This document shows, one piece after another, positions 44,572-53,151 of a stretch of 64,000 nucleotides of DNA. The stretch comes from Leptotrichia sp. oral taxon 212 (GTDB lineage Bacteria; Fusobacteriota; Fusobacteriia; Fusobacteriales; Leptotrichiaceae). The notes under the pieces were generated by a model. That model did not search any database, had not been told where the DNA came from, and saw only the letters and a list, made by a program, of their open reading frames with translations. The stretch's first letter is position 1. Each line of letters opens with the position of its first letter. The stretch spans positions 965,126-1,029,125 of the forward strand of contig NZ_CP012410.1 of assembly GCF_001274535.1 (NCBI RefSeq), read 5' to 3'. The position numbers were made by a program, and so were the translations under genes.

Positions 44572-45399
44572 ATGATATATCGAGATATAGTACTTATAAG
44601 AAGTGGAGGGGATATTTCTTCGGGAATAATTGAGAGACTTTATAAATGTGGATTTAAAGTTGTAGTTCTTGAAACTGGTAATCCAAGCTCAATAAGAAGA
44701 GAAGTTTCTTTTGGTGAAGCAGTTTACAGAAAAAAAATGACTATCAATGGACTTACTTCTGTTTTGGCAGATGATATTGAAGAAATGGAAAAAATTCTTG
44801 AAAATGATGAAATTCCTGTACTCATAGATGGAGAAGGGAAATATATCAGTATATTAAAGCCTTCTATTCTTATTGATGCCATTCTTGCAAAAAAAAATCT
44901 TGGAACACATATAAATATGGCTCCGATTACAATCGGCATAGGTCCTGGATTTTTTGCGGGAAAAGATGTTCATGCAGTTATTGAAACTAAGAGAGGGCAC
45001 CATCTCGGAGAAGTCATATATAGTGGTGAAGCTATTAAAAATTCTGGAATACCGGGAAATATAGGAGGTTTTACTAAAGAGAGAGTAATACACAGTGAAT
45101 GGGAAGGAAACATCAGGAACATTAGTAAAATTGGAGATACAGTAAGGAAAGGGGAAACAATAGCCTTAATTAATGGAAATAAAGTTCTGGCTACCATAGA
45201 TGGTATCCTTAGAGGAATAATAAGAGATGGATATTTTGTTACAAAAGGATTTAAAATAGCTGATATTGATCCAAGAATGGATGAATATGAAAACTGTTTC
45301 ACAATTTCTGATAAGGCCAGAAGTGTAGGTGGCGGTGCTCTTGAAGCTATACTCACATTAAAAAATCAAATACCGGGAGGCCTTACATGGATGAAATAA
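44572..45399 (+). CDS. yqeB: YqeB (EF2563-family) selenium-dependent molybdenum hydroxylase maturation protein (275 aa)
   Basis: 'DIVLIRSGGDISSGIIERLYKCGFKVVVLETGNPSSIRREVSFGEAVY' and 'TIGIGPGFFAGKDVHAVIETKRGHHLGEVIYSGEA' match the YqeB/EF2563 family, one of the marker proteins for labile-selenium Mo hydroxylases. Its chemical role is not established; genome association links it to SelD-derived selenium for enzymes like XdhD. The end overlaps xdhC by 13 bp, so the two are translationally coupled. Confidence 0.92.
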   Translation: MIYRDIVLIRSGGDISSGIIERLYKCGFKVVVLETGNPSSIRREVSFGEAVYRKKMTINGLTSVLADDIEEMEKILENDEIPVLIDGEGKYISILKPSILIDAILAKKNLGTHINMAPITIGIGPGFFAGKDVHAVIETKRGHHLGEVIYSGEAIKNSGIPGNIGGFTKERVIHSEWEGNIRNISKIGDTVRKGETIALINGNKVLATIDGILRGIIRDGYFVTKGFKIADIDPRMDEYENCFTISDKARSVGGGALEAILTLKNQIPGGLTWMK

Positions 45400-46181
45400 T
45401 ATTAAAAAGAATAATAGAATCTTTAAACAAGGAAGAAAAAGTTGCACTAGTTACTATTACAGAGATTAAAGGATCTACTCCAAGAGATGAAGGTTCCTTG
45501 ATGCTGGTCTGGGAAGATGGCAAATCTTTTGGATCTATTGGTGGTGGTAAAATAGAATATACTGTAATTCAGGAATCTGTTGAAGCTCTTAAAGCTAATA
45601 AAAATAGAAATTTTAATCACAGCTTGACTCCGCAGGGAGACTTAAAAATGGAGTGCGGAGGAGAAGCAAGTGGATTTATAAGAGTATTTGTTCCAGGAAA
45701 AAAACTTATTATTGCTGGTGGAGGTCATGTAGGTGAAAAAGTTCTGGAACTGGCAACCTTTCTTGGATTTAAATGTACTATTATAGATGACCGTGAAGAA
45801 TACGCTACAAAAGAAAGTCTTCAAAAAGCTTCTGATATAATAATAACTCCATATAATGAAGCCTTTCAGAAGATTACAATTACTAAAGATACCTATATTG
45901 TCATAGCAACAAAAGGACATGCCGGAGATCTTGATTTTGTAAAAGAAGCCCTTAAAACAGAAGCAAAATATATCGGACTTATAGGAAGTAAGGTAAAACA
46001 TGTTTTTATCAGAAATTCTCTTATTCAAGATGGATTTTCTGAAGAAGAAATTAATAGAATATATGGTCCGGTAGGATTAAATATATCTAACCAGCTTCCT
46101 GAAGAAATTGCCGTAAGTATAATGAGTGAGATACTTCTCATTAAGAATAACGGTACATTGGAACATAGAAAAGATATTTAA
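45387..46181 (+). CDS. xdhC: XdhC family molybdenum cofactor insertion/sulfuration chaperone (264 aa)
   Basis: The N-terminal XdhC/CoxI domain has 'VTITEIKGSTPRDEGSLMLVWEDGKSFGSIGGGKIE'. The C-terminal Rossmann-like domain has 'LIIAGGGHVGEKVLELATFLGFKCTIIDDREEYA' and 'TYIVIATKGHAGDLDFVKEAL...YIGLIGSKVK'. XdhC proteins bind Mo cofactor, promote its sulfuration and insert it into xanthine dehydrogenase. It overlaps yqeB, and together they form the maturation end of the mod/moa operon. Confidence 0.93.
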   Translation: MDEIILKRIIESLNKEEKVALVTITEIKGSTPRDEGSLMLVWEDGKSFGSIGGGKIEYTVIQESVEALKANKNRNFNHSLTPQGDLKMECGGEASGFIRVFVPGKKLIIAGGGHVGEKVLELATFLGFKCTIIDDREEYATKESLQKASDIIITPYNEAFQKITITKDTYIVIATKGHAGDLDFVKEALKTEAKYIGLIGSKVKHVFIRNSLIQDGFSEEEINRIYGPVGLNISNQLPEEIAVSIMSEILLIKNNGTLEHRKDI

Positions 46182-46320
46182 ATAGAATATGAATTTTTTA
46201 AAATTTGTTTAAATAAAAAATATTTGGATTTATTTCATCAGTTAATGTTATAAAATAAAATTTATAATTATTTTAATATATAAAGAGTTATAATAAAAAA
46301 TGTAAAGAATGGAGAGAAAT

Positions 46321-48675
46321 ATGTTTAAAATTGTGGAAAAGAAAACGCTGGCTCCAGCTATATACATGATGAGAGTTTATGCACCAAGAGTGGCTGAATC
46401 CTCCAATCCTGGACAATTTGTCATTGTAATGGCTGATAAGACAGGAGAGAGAGTACCTTTAACAATAGCTGATTATGACAAGGAGCAAGGAACAGTAACA
46501 GTAGTAATTCAGGCAATAGGAACTTCTACAAAAGAAATGTGTGACTTTGAAGAAGGAGATGAGTTTCTGGATTTTGTAGGACCTTTGGGAAAACCTTCAG
46601 AATTGATATATGAAACAGATGATGAACTTAAAAGGAAAAAGATATTATTTATAGCTGGAGGGCTGGGGGCAGCTCCTGTATATCCACAGGTAAAATATCT
46701 TCATTCAAGAGGGATAGATGTAGATGTCATAATAGGAGCCAGAACAAAAGAAGCTGTAATATACGAAGAGGACATGAGAAAAATTGCAAAAAATGTATAC
46801 ATTGTAACAGATGATGGAAGTTATGGAAAAAAAGGACTTGTAACAGATGAAATTGAACGACTTATGGGAGAAGGAAAAGAATATGATTTAGCAGTAGCTA
46901 TAGGTCCTATGATAATGATGAAATTTACTGCACTTCAGACTCAAAAGTATAATATAAAAACTGTAGTGAGTCTAAATCCTATAATGGTAGACGGAACAGG
47001 TATGTGTGGTGCCTGCAGACTGACTGTCAATGGAAATGTAAAATTTGCCTGTGTAGACGGTCCGGAATTTTATGCTGATGAAATTAATTTTGATGAGGCT
47101 TTAAGAAGACAGGAAATGTACAAATCAACAGAAAAAAAAGGAAAAGAAATCAGCACATCGGATAATCCTCATGGTGCATGTAAAATGGATGAAGAGAAAT
47201 TAGAAATGCTGGAATCCGAACCTAGTTATTATTGTAACGGAGGAACAGATGACCATGAGAATGAAAAGAAGCAGGAGACACCTTCATTTAATAAGAAAAA
47301 AAAGGTAGAAGATATTGTTCAGCCTGCTGAAGAAAGAATAAATAATTTTGAAGAAGTAAGTAAAGGATATACTGCTGAAATGGCCATGCTTGAAGCTACA
47401 AGATGTCTGAACTGTAAAAAGCCACTTTGTGTGCCAAGCTGTCCTGTAAATGTTCATATACCTCAATTTATAACAGAAGTGAAATCAGGTAATTTTGAAA
47501 AGGCTGCAGAAATAATAAAAGAAACAAATGCCCTTCCTGCTGTATGTGGAAGAGTTTGTCCTCAGGAAAGTCAGTGTGAAGGAAGCTGTATAGTAGGATT
47601 TAAAAATGAACCTGTTGCTATTGGAAGGCTTGAAAGATTTGTTGCCGACTACGTAAGAAAGAAAGGAATCAAGATACCGGTACTTATAGAGAAAAATCAT
47701 AAAAAAGTGGCCATAGTGGGAAGCGGTCCTTCAGGAATAGCATGTGCAGGTGATCTGGCTAAAAAGGGTTATGACGTTACAATATTTGAAGCATTGCATG
47801 AGCCGGGAGGAGTTCTTGTTTATGGAATTCCTGAATTCAGATTGCCAAAAAAGGAAGTAGTAGAACCTGAAATTCAGGAGATAAAAGACTTAGGAGTAAA
47901 AATAGAAACAGATGTAGTAATAGGTAAGACTATTATGATTGATGATTTATTAGATAAAGAAAATTACGAAGCTGTATATATTGCATCAGGTGCAGGACTT
48001 CCTAATTTTATGCATATAAAAGGAGAAAATTCCAATGGAGTATTTTCAGCCAATGAATTATTAACGAGAAGTAATCTGATGAAAGCTTTTGATGAAAATT
48101 ATAAGACTCCGATAAAGCTTGGTAAGAAAGTTGTAGTAGTAGGAGCAGGAAATGTGGCAATGGATGCGGCAAGAACAGCAAGAAGACTAGGATCAGAAGT
48201 ATATGTAGTATATAGAAGATCTGAAGAAGAAGCACCGGCGAGACTGGAAGAATTGGAACATGCAAAGGAAGAAGGAATTAATTTCATGTTTCTTACAAAT
48301 CCAATTGAAATTATTCCTGATGAAAATGGCTGGGTAAAGGCAATGAAATGTATAAAGATGGAATTAGGGGAGCCTGATGCAAGTGGAAGAAGAAGACCTG
48401 TCGCTATAGAAGGATCAGAATTTGACCTTGAAGTTGAAACGGTAATAATGTCTATAGGAACTTCACCTAATCCGCTAATATCACAAACTACATCAGGACT
48501 TGAACTTAATAAATGGAAATGTATAGTTGCTGATGAAGAAACTGGTCAGACGACAAGAGACAGGGTATTTGCAGGTGGAGATGCAGTAACAGGAGCAGCT
48601 ACAGTTATACTGGCCATGGGAGCTGGAAAGAAAGCGGCAAAGGCTATTGATGAGATGATAAAATCGAAAAATTAA
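46321..48675 (+). CDS. Fused NfnA/NfnB-like NADPH:ferredoxin oxidoreductase (DHOD-B-like + GltA-like, 784 aa)
   Basis: Residues 1-270 form a ferredoxin-NADP reductase module: FAD motif 'RVPLTIADYDKEQGTVTVVIQAIG', 'FIAGGLGAAPVYPQVKYL', and a C-terminal [2Fe-2S] loop 'GMCGACRLTVNGNVKFACVDGPEF'. After a ~60-residue charged linker comes a GltA/GltD-like module with 'CLNCKKPLCVPSCPVNVHIPQF', 'CGRVCPQESQCEGSC', 'VAIVGSGPSGIACAGDLA' and 'VVVVGAGNVAMDAARTARRLG'. Two-subunit Nfn enzymes bifurcate electrons between NADPH, NAD and ferredoxin; the fusion is known in fusobacteria and clostridia. Here it may supply reductant to the purine reductase steps (inference). ATG 46321 is chosen for the GGAGAG site. 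Confidence 0.9.
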   Translation: MFKIVEKKTLAPAIYMMRVYAPRVAESSNPGQFVIVMADKTGERVPLTIADYDKEQGTVTVVIQAIGTSTKEMCDFEEGDEFLDFVGPLGKPSELIYETDDELKRKKILFIAGGLGAAPVYPQVKYLHSRGIDVDVIIGARTKEAVIYEEDMRKIAKNVYIVTDDGSYGKKGLVTDEIERLMGEGKEYDLAVAIGPMIMMKFTALQTQKYNIKTVVSLNPIMVDGTGMCGACRLTVNGNVKFACVDGPEFYADEINFDEALRRQEMYKSTEKKGKEISTSDNPHGACKMDEEKLEMLESEPSYYCNGGTDDHENEKKQETPSFNKKKKVEDIVQPAEERINNFEEVSKGYTAEMAMLEATRCLNCKKPLCVPSCPVNVHIPQFITEVKSGNFEKAAEIIKETNALPAVCGRVCPQESQCEGSCIVGFKNEPVAIGRLERFVADYVRKKGIKIPVLIEKNHKKVAIVGSGPSGIACAGDLAKKGYDVTIFEALHEPGGVLVYGIPEFRLPKKEVVEPEIQEIKDLGVKIETDVVIGKTIMIDDLLDKENYEAVYIASGAGLPNFMHIKGENSNGVFSANELLTRSNLMKAFDENYKTPIKLGKKVVVVGAGNVAMDAARTARRLGSEVYVVYRRSEEEAPARLEELEHAKEEGINFMFLTNPIEIIPDENGWVKAMKCIKMELGEPDASGRRRPVAIEGSEFDLEVETVIMSIGTSPNPLISQTTSGLELNKWKCIVADEETGQTTRDRVFAGGDAVTGAATVILAMGAGKKAAKAIDEMIKSKN

Positions 48676-48815
48676 TAATCAGTGACATAGTTGCAGTAAT
48701 TAAGGATTTAATTACAGGATAAGTACATAGATACTTTGCTTAAAAAAGACTGTAAAATGCGATTATGATAAATTCTTATTTTTAAGAGAAAGAAAAATTT
48801 AATAAGTGGAAATGA

Positions 48816-48851
48816 GAGCATGAGGTTAATGAAAAGCCTTCATGCTCTTTT
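48816..48851 (+). terminator. Terminator after the Nfn-like gene
   Basis: GAGCATGAGG (48816-48825) pairs with CCTTCATGCTC (48837-48847) with one bulge, followed by TTTT. It lies between convergent genes and closes the purine locus. Confidence 0.75.
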
Positions 48852-48856
48852 AAATT

Positions 48857-49912
48857 CTATTTATTTTCTTTTTTATTGAAATAATTTCTTACAATTGGAG
48901 CAACTTTTTCTCCATATAGCTTTATTGATTTAATTACATCTTCATGTGGTATTGAGCCTATAGGAAGATGAAGCATGAATCTGTTCAGACCAAGATTTTC
49001 GATTACTTTAATAAGTTTGGCTGCAACATCTTCAGGAGAACCTACAAACATTGCACCATCAGGTCCTACAGAGTTCAAGTATCTTTCCTTGCTTAAACCT
49101 GCCCAGTGAGGTCTTTCTGTGGAAATTTGATCAACAAGCATTTTTGTAGGCCAGAAATATTTCTCAATAGCTTCTTCGGTAGTATCCCATACAAATCCCC
49201 ATGAATGTGCTGCAACTTTTAGTTTTTTAGGATTGTGTCCCTTTTCAGTACCGACTTTTCTATAAAGATCTATCAGCTGTTTAAAAGCCAGTGGATTTCC
49301 TCCAATAATAGCATAAACAATAGGTAATCCTTTATTAGCAATTCTTAGAGTTGATTCTATATGTCCTCCTGTTGCAACCCATATTGGTAGATTCTTATTT
49401 AAAGGTCTTGGATAAACTCCTTTATTATCAACTTTCTGAGTAAATTTTCCACCTTTCCAGTTTAAAATTTCCTCTTTATCTATTTCAAGAATCATATCCA
49501 ATTTTTCATTAAATAATTGCTCGTAGTCTTTCAGATTGTATCCAAATAATGGGAATGATTCTGTAAAGGATCCTCTTCCAAGCATGATTTCTGCACGTCC
49601 ATTAGAAAGAGCATCAACTGTTGAAAAATTCTGATAAACTCTTATTGGATCATTGGAAGATATATTTGTTGTAGCACTTGATAATTTTATATGTTTAGTA
49701 TTAACAGCTCCTGCCGCCAGTATAATTTCAGGTGCAGATACTGCAAAATCAGCTCTATGATGTTCTCCTACTGCATAAATATCTAATCCGACTTTATCAG
49801 CTATTTCTATTTCTTCAATCATATTTCTTATACGTTCGTCATGTGAAATTACCTTTTTGCTTCCTTCAATTAAAGTAGTTTCTCCAAATGAACTTATTCC
49901 TAATTCTATCAT
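48857..49912 (-). CDS. LLM class flavin-dependent oxidoreductase (luciferase-like, 351 aa)
   Basis: This is a TIM-barrel flavin oxidoreductase of the bacterial luciferase superfamily. 'MIELGISSFGETT', 'IEIADKVGLDIYAVGEHHRADFAVSAPEIILAAGA', 'LSSATTNISSNDPIRVYQNFSTVDALSNGRAEIMLGRGSF' and 'LPIWVATGGHIESTLRIANKGLPIVYAI' follow the family pattern. The substrate is unknown; in an anaerobe it may act as a reductase rather than a monooxygenase. It is divergent from an HxlR regulator, which probably controls it. GGGAGTGA precedes the ATG. Confidence 0.9.
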   Translation of the reverse strand: MIELGISSFGETTLIEGSKKVISHDERIRNMIEEIEIADKVGLDIYAVGEHHRADFAVSAPEIILAAGAVNTKHIKLSSATTNISSNDPIRVYQNFSTVDALSNGRAEIMLGRGSFTESFPLFGYNLKDYEQLFNEKLDMILEIDKEEILNWKGGKFTQKVDNKGVYPRPLNKNLPIWVATGGHIESTLRIANKGLPIVYAIIGGNPLAFKQLIDLYRKVGTEKGHNPKKLKVAAHSWGFVWDTTEEAIEKYFWPTKMLVDQISTERPHWAGLSKERYLNSVGPDGAMFVGSPEDVAAKLIKVIENLGLNRFMLHLPIGSIPHEDVIKSIKLYGEKVAPIVRNYFNKKENK

Positions 49913-50046
49913 ATTAATTCACTCCCTTTTTAAAATTTTATTTATTGTAAATTTTATCTGGACTATTTTTCCAGAAAATAGTCAAATTATTTTGAAAGTA
50001 CTGATATCAGTTTCATATACAAACGAATAATATCATATTTTTTTAT

Positions 50047-50092
50047 TATATACAAGTACGTACAAAAAAGTGCTATAATATACAAAAGTATA
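50047..50092. promoter_or_regulatory. Divergent LLM/hxlR control region with two TATAC sites
   Basis: Two related sites occur: TATACAAGTACGTA (49-62 of this hundred, i.e. 50049-50062) and TATACAAAAGTATA (50079-50092). The second is a perfect 5-bp inverted repeat with 4-bp spacer; the first contains the palindrome GTACGTAC. TATAAT at 50074-50079 is a -10 for hxlR, and ATTATA at 50045-50050 reads TATAAT on the minus strand for the oxidoreductase. The layout suits an HxlR dimer covering both promoters. Confidence 0.5.
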
Positions 50093-50117
50093 GAAATTAA
50101 AAAGAGAGGTGATGAAT

Positions 50118-50486
50118 ATGCATAAAATTGAAAAAATAGAACCGAATTTGTGTCATACAGATGCTGGACTTGATACAATTATAGGTAAATGGAAACTGAC
50201 TATTTTACTTCATATTATGAAGAATGGTACAATGCGTTTTTCAGATTTGACACGTGCAATACCTGAAATAACACAGAAAATGCTGACTAAAAATCTCAGG
50301 GAACTGGAAGAGGATGATATAATAAGCAGATTTTCCTATCCAACAATTCCTCCAAAAGTAGAATATTCCTTAACTGAACATGGTAAGGAACTGGAACCTA
50401 TTATTGATGCCCTTCATGAATGGGGAATTAGACATAAGGCACATATTATGGAGAAATGGCTGGAAAATAGTGAAATTTCAAAATAA
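50118..50486 (+). CDS. HxlR family winged-helix regulator (122 aa)
   Basis: This small MarR/HxlR-type DNA-binding protein has 'GKWKLTILLHIMKNGTMRFSDLTRAIPEITQKMLTKNLRELEEDDIISRFSYPTIPPKVEYSLTEHGKEL', the full winged helix. A Cys near the N-terminus ('EPNLCHTDAGLD') matches the redox/electrophile-sensing position seen in several HxlR proteins. The start at ATG 50118 fits AGAGGTG at 50105-50111 better than GTG 50109 or ATG 50112. It is divergent from the LLM oxidoreductase, its likely target. Confidence 0.9.
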   Translation: MHKIEKIEPNLCHTDAGLDTIIGKWKLTILLHIMKNGTMRFSDLTRAIPEITQKMLTKNLRELEEDDIISRFSYPTIPPKVEYSLTEHGKELEPIIDALHEWGIRHKAHIMEKWLENSEISK

Positions 50487-50523
50487 AAACATAAATATAT
50501 TTTGTTATATTAACTTTTAAATT

Positions 50524-51702
50524 CTATTTTTTCAATAATAATTTCTTATAACTGATATCAATTGCAAAAGCTCCTAAAGGAGCAGTTATAAGGATAGAAA
50601 GTACTGCAACTGTAAGAATTATATTTCCTGAAGGAAGTCCCATAGACAAAGGTATGGAGCCAATAGCTGCCTGAACAGTAGCTTTTGGACAATAGGCAAT
50701 CATGCAAAATAATCGTTCCCTGTAAGAAAGTGATGTTCCGACAAGACATAGAAATACTCCTATCATACGGAAAATCAGAACAGTAATAATTAAAAGAATG
50801 GCAGGAATACTTGCAGATAATGCATATTTTATATTTACAGTAGCACCTACAAGCACAAAAAGCATAACTTCTGCGGCAATCCATAATTTAGAATATTTTA
50901 CAGACAGCCTTTTAGATAGTATTGTATTTTTTGCCTGAATGCCTGTTCCTATGCTCATTATGGCAAGAAGGCCTGAAAATCCGATTATACCTGTTAGAGA
51001 ATGTTCAAAAGTTACAAGAAGGAAAGAAATATTTAAAATAATAATTACTTTCAGACTGTCTCTTATGTGTATTTTTCTAAAAAGATAAATTAGTAAAATG
51101 GCACATAAAAATCCTATAAATATTCCAAAAAAAATGGAAGTAGGAATTTTTATAAGGTTAAGCATTGAAAATGTACCATTTGAAGCAAGTCCAATGAAAG
51201 AAGTAAACAAAACTATAACAAACACATCATCAACAGAAGCTCCTGCCATAATCAGCTGTGGAATACTCCTGTCTGTTCCATATCCTTCTTCCATGAGTTT
51301 CAGCATTTTAGGAACAACTACGGCAGGAGAAACAGCGGCAATAACAGTTCCAAGTATTGCAGAATCCAGAAGTCCAAGTCCTAAAAATTTTGGTGCAAAA
51401 ATTATCATTCCCAGAATTTCAAAGGTTGCTGGAACAAAACACATTAAGACAGCAGGTCTTCCAACTTTTTTTAAATCATTTATATCAAGATTCAGACCGG
51501 CTCTTGTTAATATTATAATTAAAGCTATCTGTCGTAAATCTGCTGAGATTGATAAAATTTTCGGATCAAGAAGATTCAGGAGATAAGGTCCTAAAATTAT
51601 CCCTGTAAGTAACATTCCTATTAATTGAGGCAATTTCAGACGGTTAAATATGCTTCCGAGTATAATGCCTGAAAGAAAAATAAGGGTAAGACTAAATAAC
51701 AT
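50524..51702 (-). CDS. Cation:proton antiporter, CPA family (392 aa)
   Basis: This is an integral membrane Na+(K+)/H+ antiporter with about 11-12 transmembrane segments. 'IFNRLKLPQLIGMLLTGIILGPYLL', 'ALIIILTRAGLNLDINDLKKVGRPAV', 'VIAAVSPAVVVPKMLKLMEEGYG' and 'IMAGASVDDVFVIVLF' contain the paired-acid region of the family. No C-terminal TrkA-N or UspA domain is present. AAAGGA precedes the ATG. An inverted repeat ATTTGTC/GACAAAT (51718-51724 and 51735-51741) lies just upstream and could be an operator. Confidence 0.88.
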   Translation of the reverse strand: MLFSLTLIFLSGIILGSIFNRLKLPQLIGMLLTGIILGPYLLNLLDPKILSISADLRQIALIIILTRAGLNLDINDLKKVGRPAVLMCFVPATFEILGMIIFAPKFLGLGLLDSAILGTVIAAVSPAVVVPKMLKLMEEGYGTDRSIPQLIMAGASVDDVFVIVLFTSFIGLASNGTFSMLNLIKIPTSIFFGIFIGFLCAILLIYLFRKIHIRDSLKVIIILNISFLLVTFEHSLTGIIGFSGLLAIMSIGTGIQAKNTILSKRLSVKYSKLWIAAEVMLFVLVGATVNIKYALSASIPAILLIITVLIFRMIGVFLCLVGTSLSYRERLFCMIAYCPKATVQAAIGSIPLSMGLPSGNIILTVAVLSILITAPLGAFAIDISYKKLLLKK

Positions 51703-51717
51703 AAAAAAATCCTTTCT

Positions 51718-51741
51718 ATTTGTCTGTTTTGACTGACAAAT
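51718..51741. promoter_or_regulatory. Inverted repeat upstream of the antiporter gene
   Basis: ATTTGTC (51718-51724) and GACAAAT (51735-51741) are perfect reverse complements with a 10-bp spacer, positioned between the presumed minus-strand -10 and the ribosome-binding site. It could be an operator; no regulator is assigned. Confidence 0.4.
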
Positions 51742-51843
51742 GAATATAATATAAAATTAAATAATATAAAATCATTTCTGTTTTTTAGATTAACATATGA
51801 AAGTCTCTTTTTCAAGAATAATTTTCATAAAAAAGAAGAAATA

Positions 51844-51852
51844 TGATATAAT
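51844..51852 (+). promoter_or_regulatory. Extended -10 promoter of the alr gene
   Basis: TGATATAAT is an extended -10 (TGnTATAAT) with TATAAT at 51847-51852 and no clear -35. The same 9-mer occurs before manC (53102-53110) and before the sulfite reductase gene (62435-62443). Confidence 0.5.
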
Positions 51853-51898
51853 ATGAAAAAATAAAAATTTATAACTGGAAAAAGAAAAGTGGTATAAA

Positions 51899-53007
51899 AT
51901 GCTTATAAAACTGGAAATAGATATAGAAAATATAAAAAAAACTTAAAAAAAATAAAAGAAATAAATCAGAATATAATATGTGTATTAAAAGATGATGCAT
52001 ATGGGCTGGGGATAGAAAGTATATTGCCTGTACTGATAAATAATGGATGTCTGTATTTTGCAACGGCATACATTGGAGAAGCTTTAAAAATTAAGAATAT
52101 AGTAAAAAGAGAATTTCCTGACAAGATGGAAAAAATTTCTGTTATGGTATTAAATTATATTGAAGAAAATGAATTGAAAAAAGCTGTAAAAAATGATATC
52201 GAAATTACAATCTTTAATTTTGAACAGCTTGAAAGATATGCAGATATTCTAAAAAATGAAGGAAGAATGAAAGTACATATAAAGTTTAATACAGGAATGA
52301 ATAGGCTTGGATTTGATGAAACTGAAACGGAAAAACTGATGGAAAAAATAAAATTTGCTTCGAATATTGATATAATGTCAGTTTATTCTCATATTTCCGA
52401 TGTTGGTAATGAAGAAGAAACAGAAAAACAGATAGCTAAATATGACAGGATTGTATCGATTTTTGATAGCAACAGCATAAAATACAGATTTAGGCATATT
52501 CAGGCGAGTCCGTTGCTTTTCAAATACAGGAAAAAATATAATTATGACTTTGCAAGAGTAGGTATGGCAATATATGGAATGGAACCGCTAAGTGAAAAAG
52601 TTGGGTTATATCCTGTACTGAAATTAAGTTCAAAGATAATAAACATAAGGAAATTGTCTAAAGGAGAAAAAGTTTCCTATGGAAGTCGAGGGAAATTGAA
52701 GGAAAATAATACAGTAGCGGTAATTCCTGTAGGTTATGCTCATGGACTGCAGAAACAGATTGAAAATAACGGAGCATATGTGCTGATTAATGGGAAAAAA
52801 GCAAAAATCCTGGGAGAAGTATGTATGGATATGATTATAGTTGACATAACAGATATTCCTGAAGTAAAAATAGGCAGCGAAGCTGTTATTACAGGAAAGC
52901 AGGGAAATGAAGAAATTACTCTCTTACAGATGGCTGAATGGGCTGGAACTATACAGGACGATATACTTACAAAATGGAATAAAGGAATAAAAAGAATACT
53001 GGTCTGA
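51899..53007 (+). pseudogene. alr: Alanine racemase gene interrupted by a frameshift in an A8 tract
   Basis: The ATG at 51899 opens 'MLIKLEIDIENIKK', the normal Alr N-terminus, but the frame hits TAA at 51944 right after eight A (51934-51941). Adding one base there joins it to 'NLKKIKEINQNIICVLKDDAYGLG' and the rest of a complete Alr. The PLP lysine is in 'VLKDDAYG' (codon 51988-51990), 'GRMKVHIKFNTGMNRLGF' is typical, and the second catalytic region is 'YPVLKLSSKIINIRKLSKGEKVSYGS' with 'GYAHGL' and 'LGEVCMDMI'. Internal starts from 52024 on would lose the catalytic lysine. Transcriptional slippage on A8 could restore expression; a sequencing error or a real lesion are the alternatives. Alr makes D-alanine for peptidoglycan. 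Confidence 0.8.
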
Positions 53008-53101
53008 TATGTGGAAAGTTATTAAAGGTATTATTTGTATGTGATATAACAGAAAATAATGTCGTTTCAAATAAAAAAATCATAAAAATTTTAAAATAAA
53101 G

Positions 53102-53110
53102 TGATATAAT
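53102..53110 (+). promoter_or_regulatory. Extended -10 promoter of the polysaccharide cluster
   Basis: TGATATAAT (TATAAT 53105-53110), 41 bp before the manC start, with an A/T-rich upstream region and no good -35. An AGGAG site precedes the gene. Confidence 0.5.
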
Positions 53111-53151
53111 ATTATAAAAAAATTGAAAATTAAAAACAGGAGAAAACAATA

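Noticed and set aside
52024-53007. Alanine racemase as an intact 327-aa gene from TTG 52024
   Set aside because: This start lacks a ribosome-binding site and drops the PLP lysine at 51988-51990; the frameshifted full-length gene explains the sequence better.
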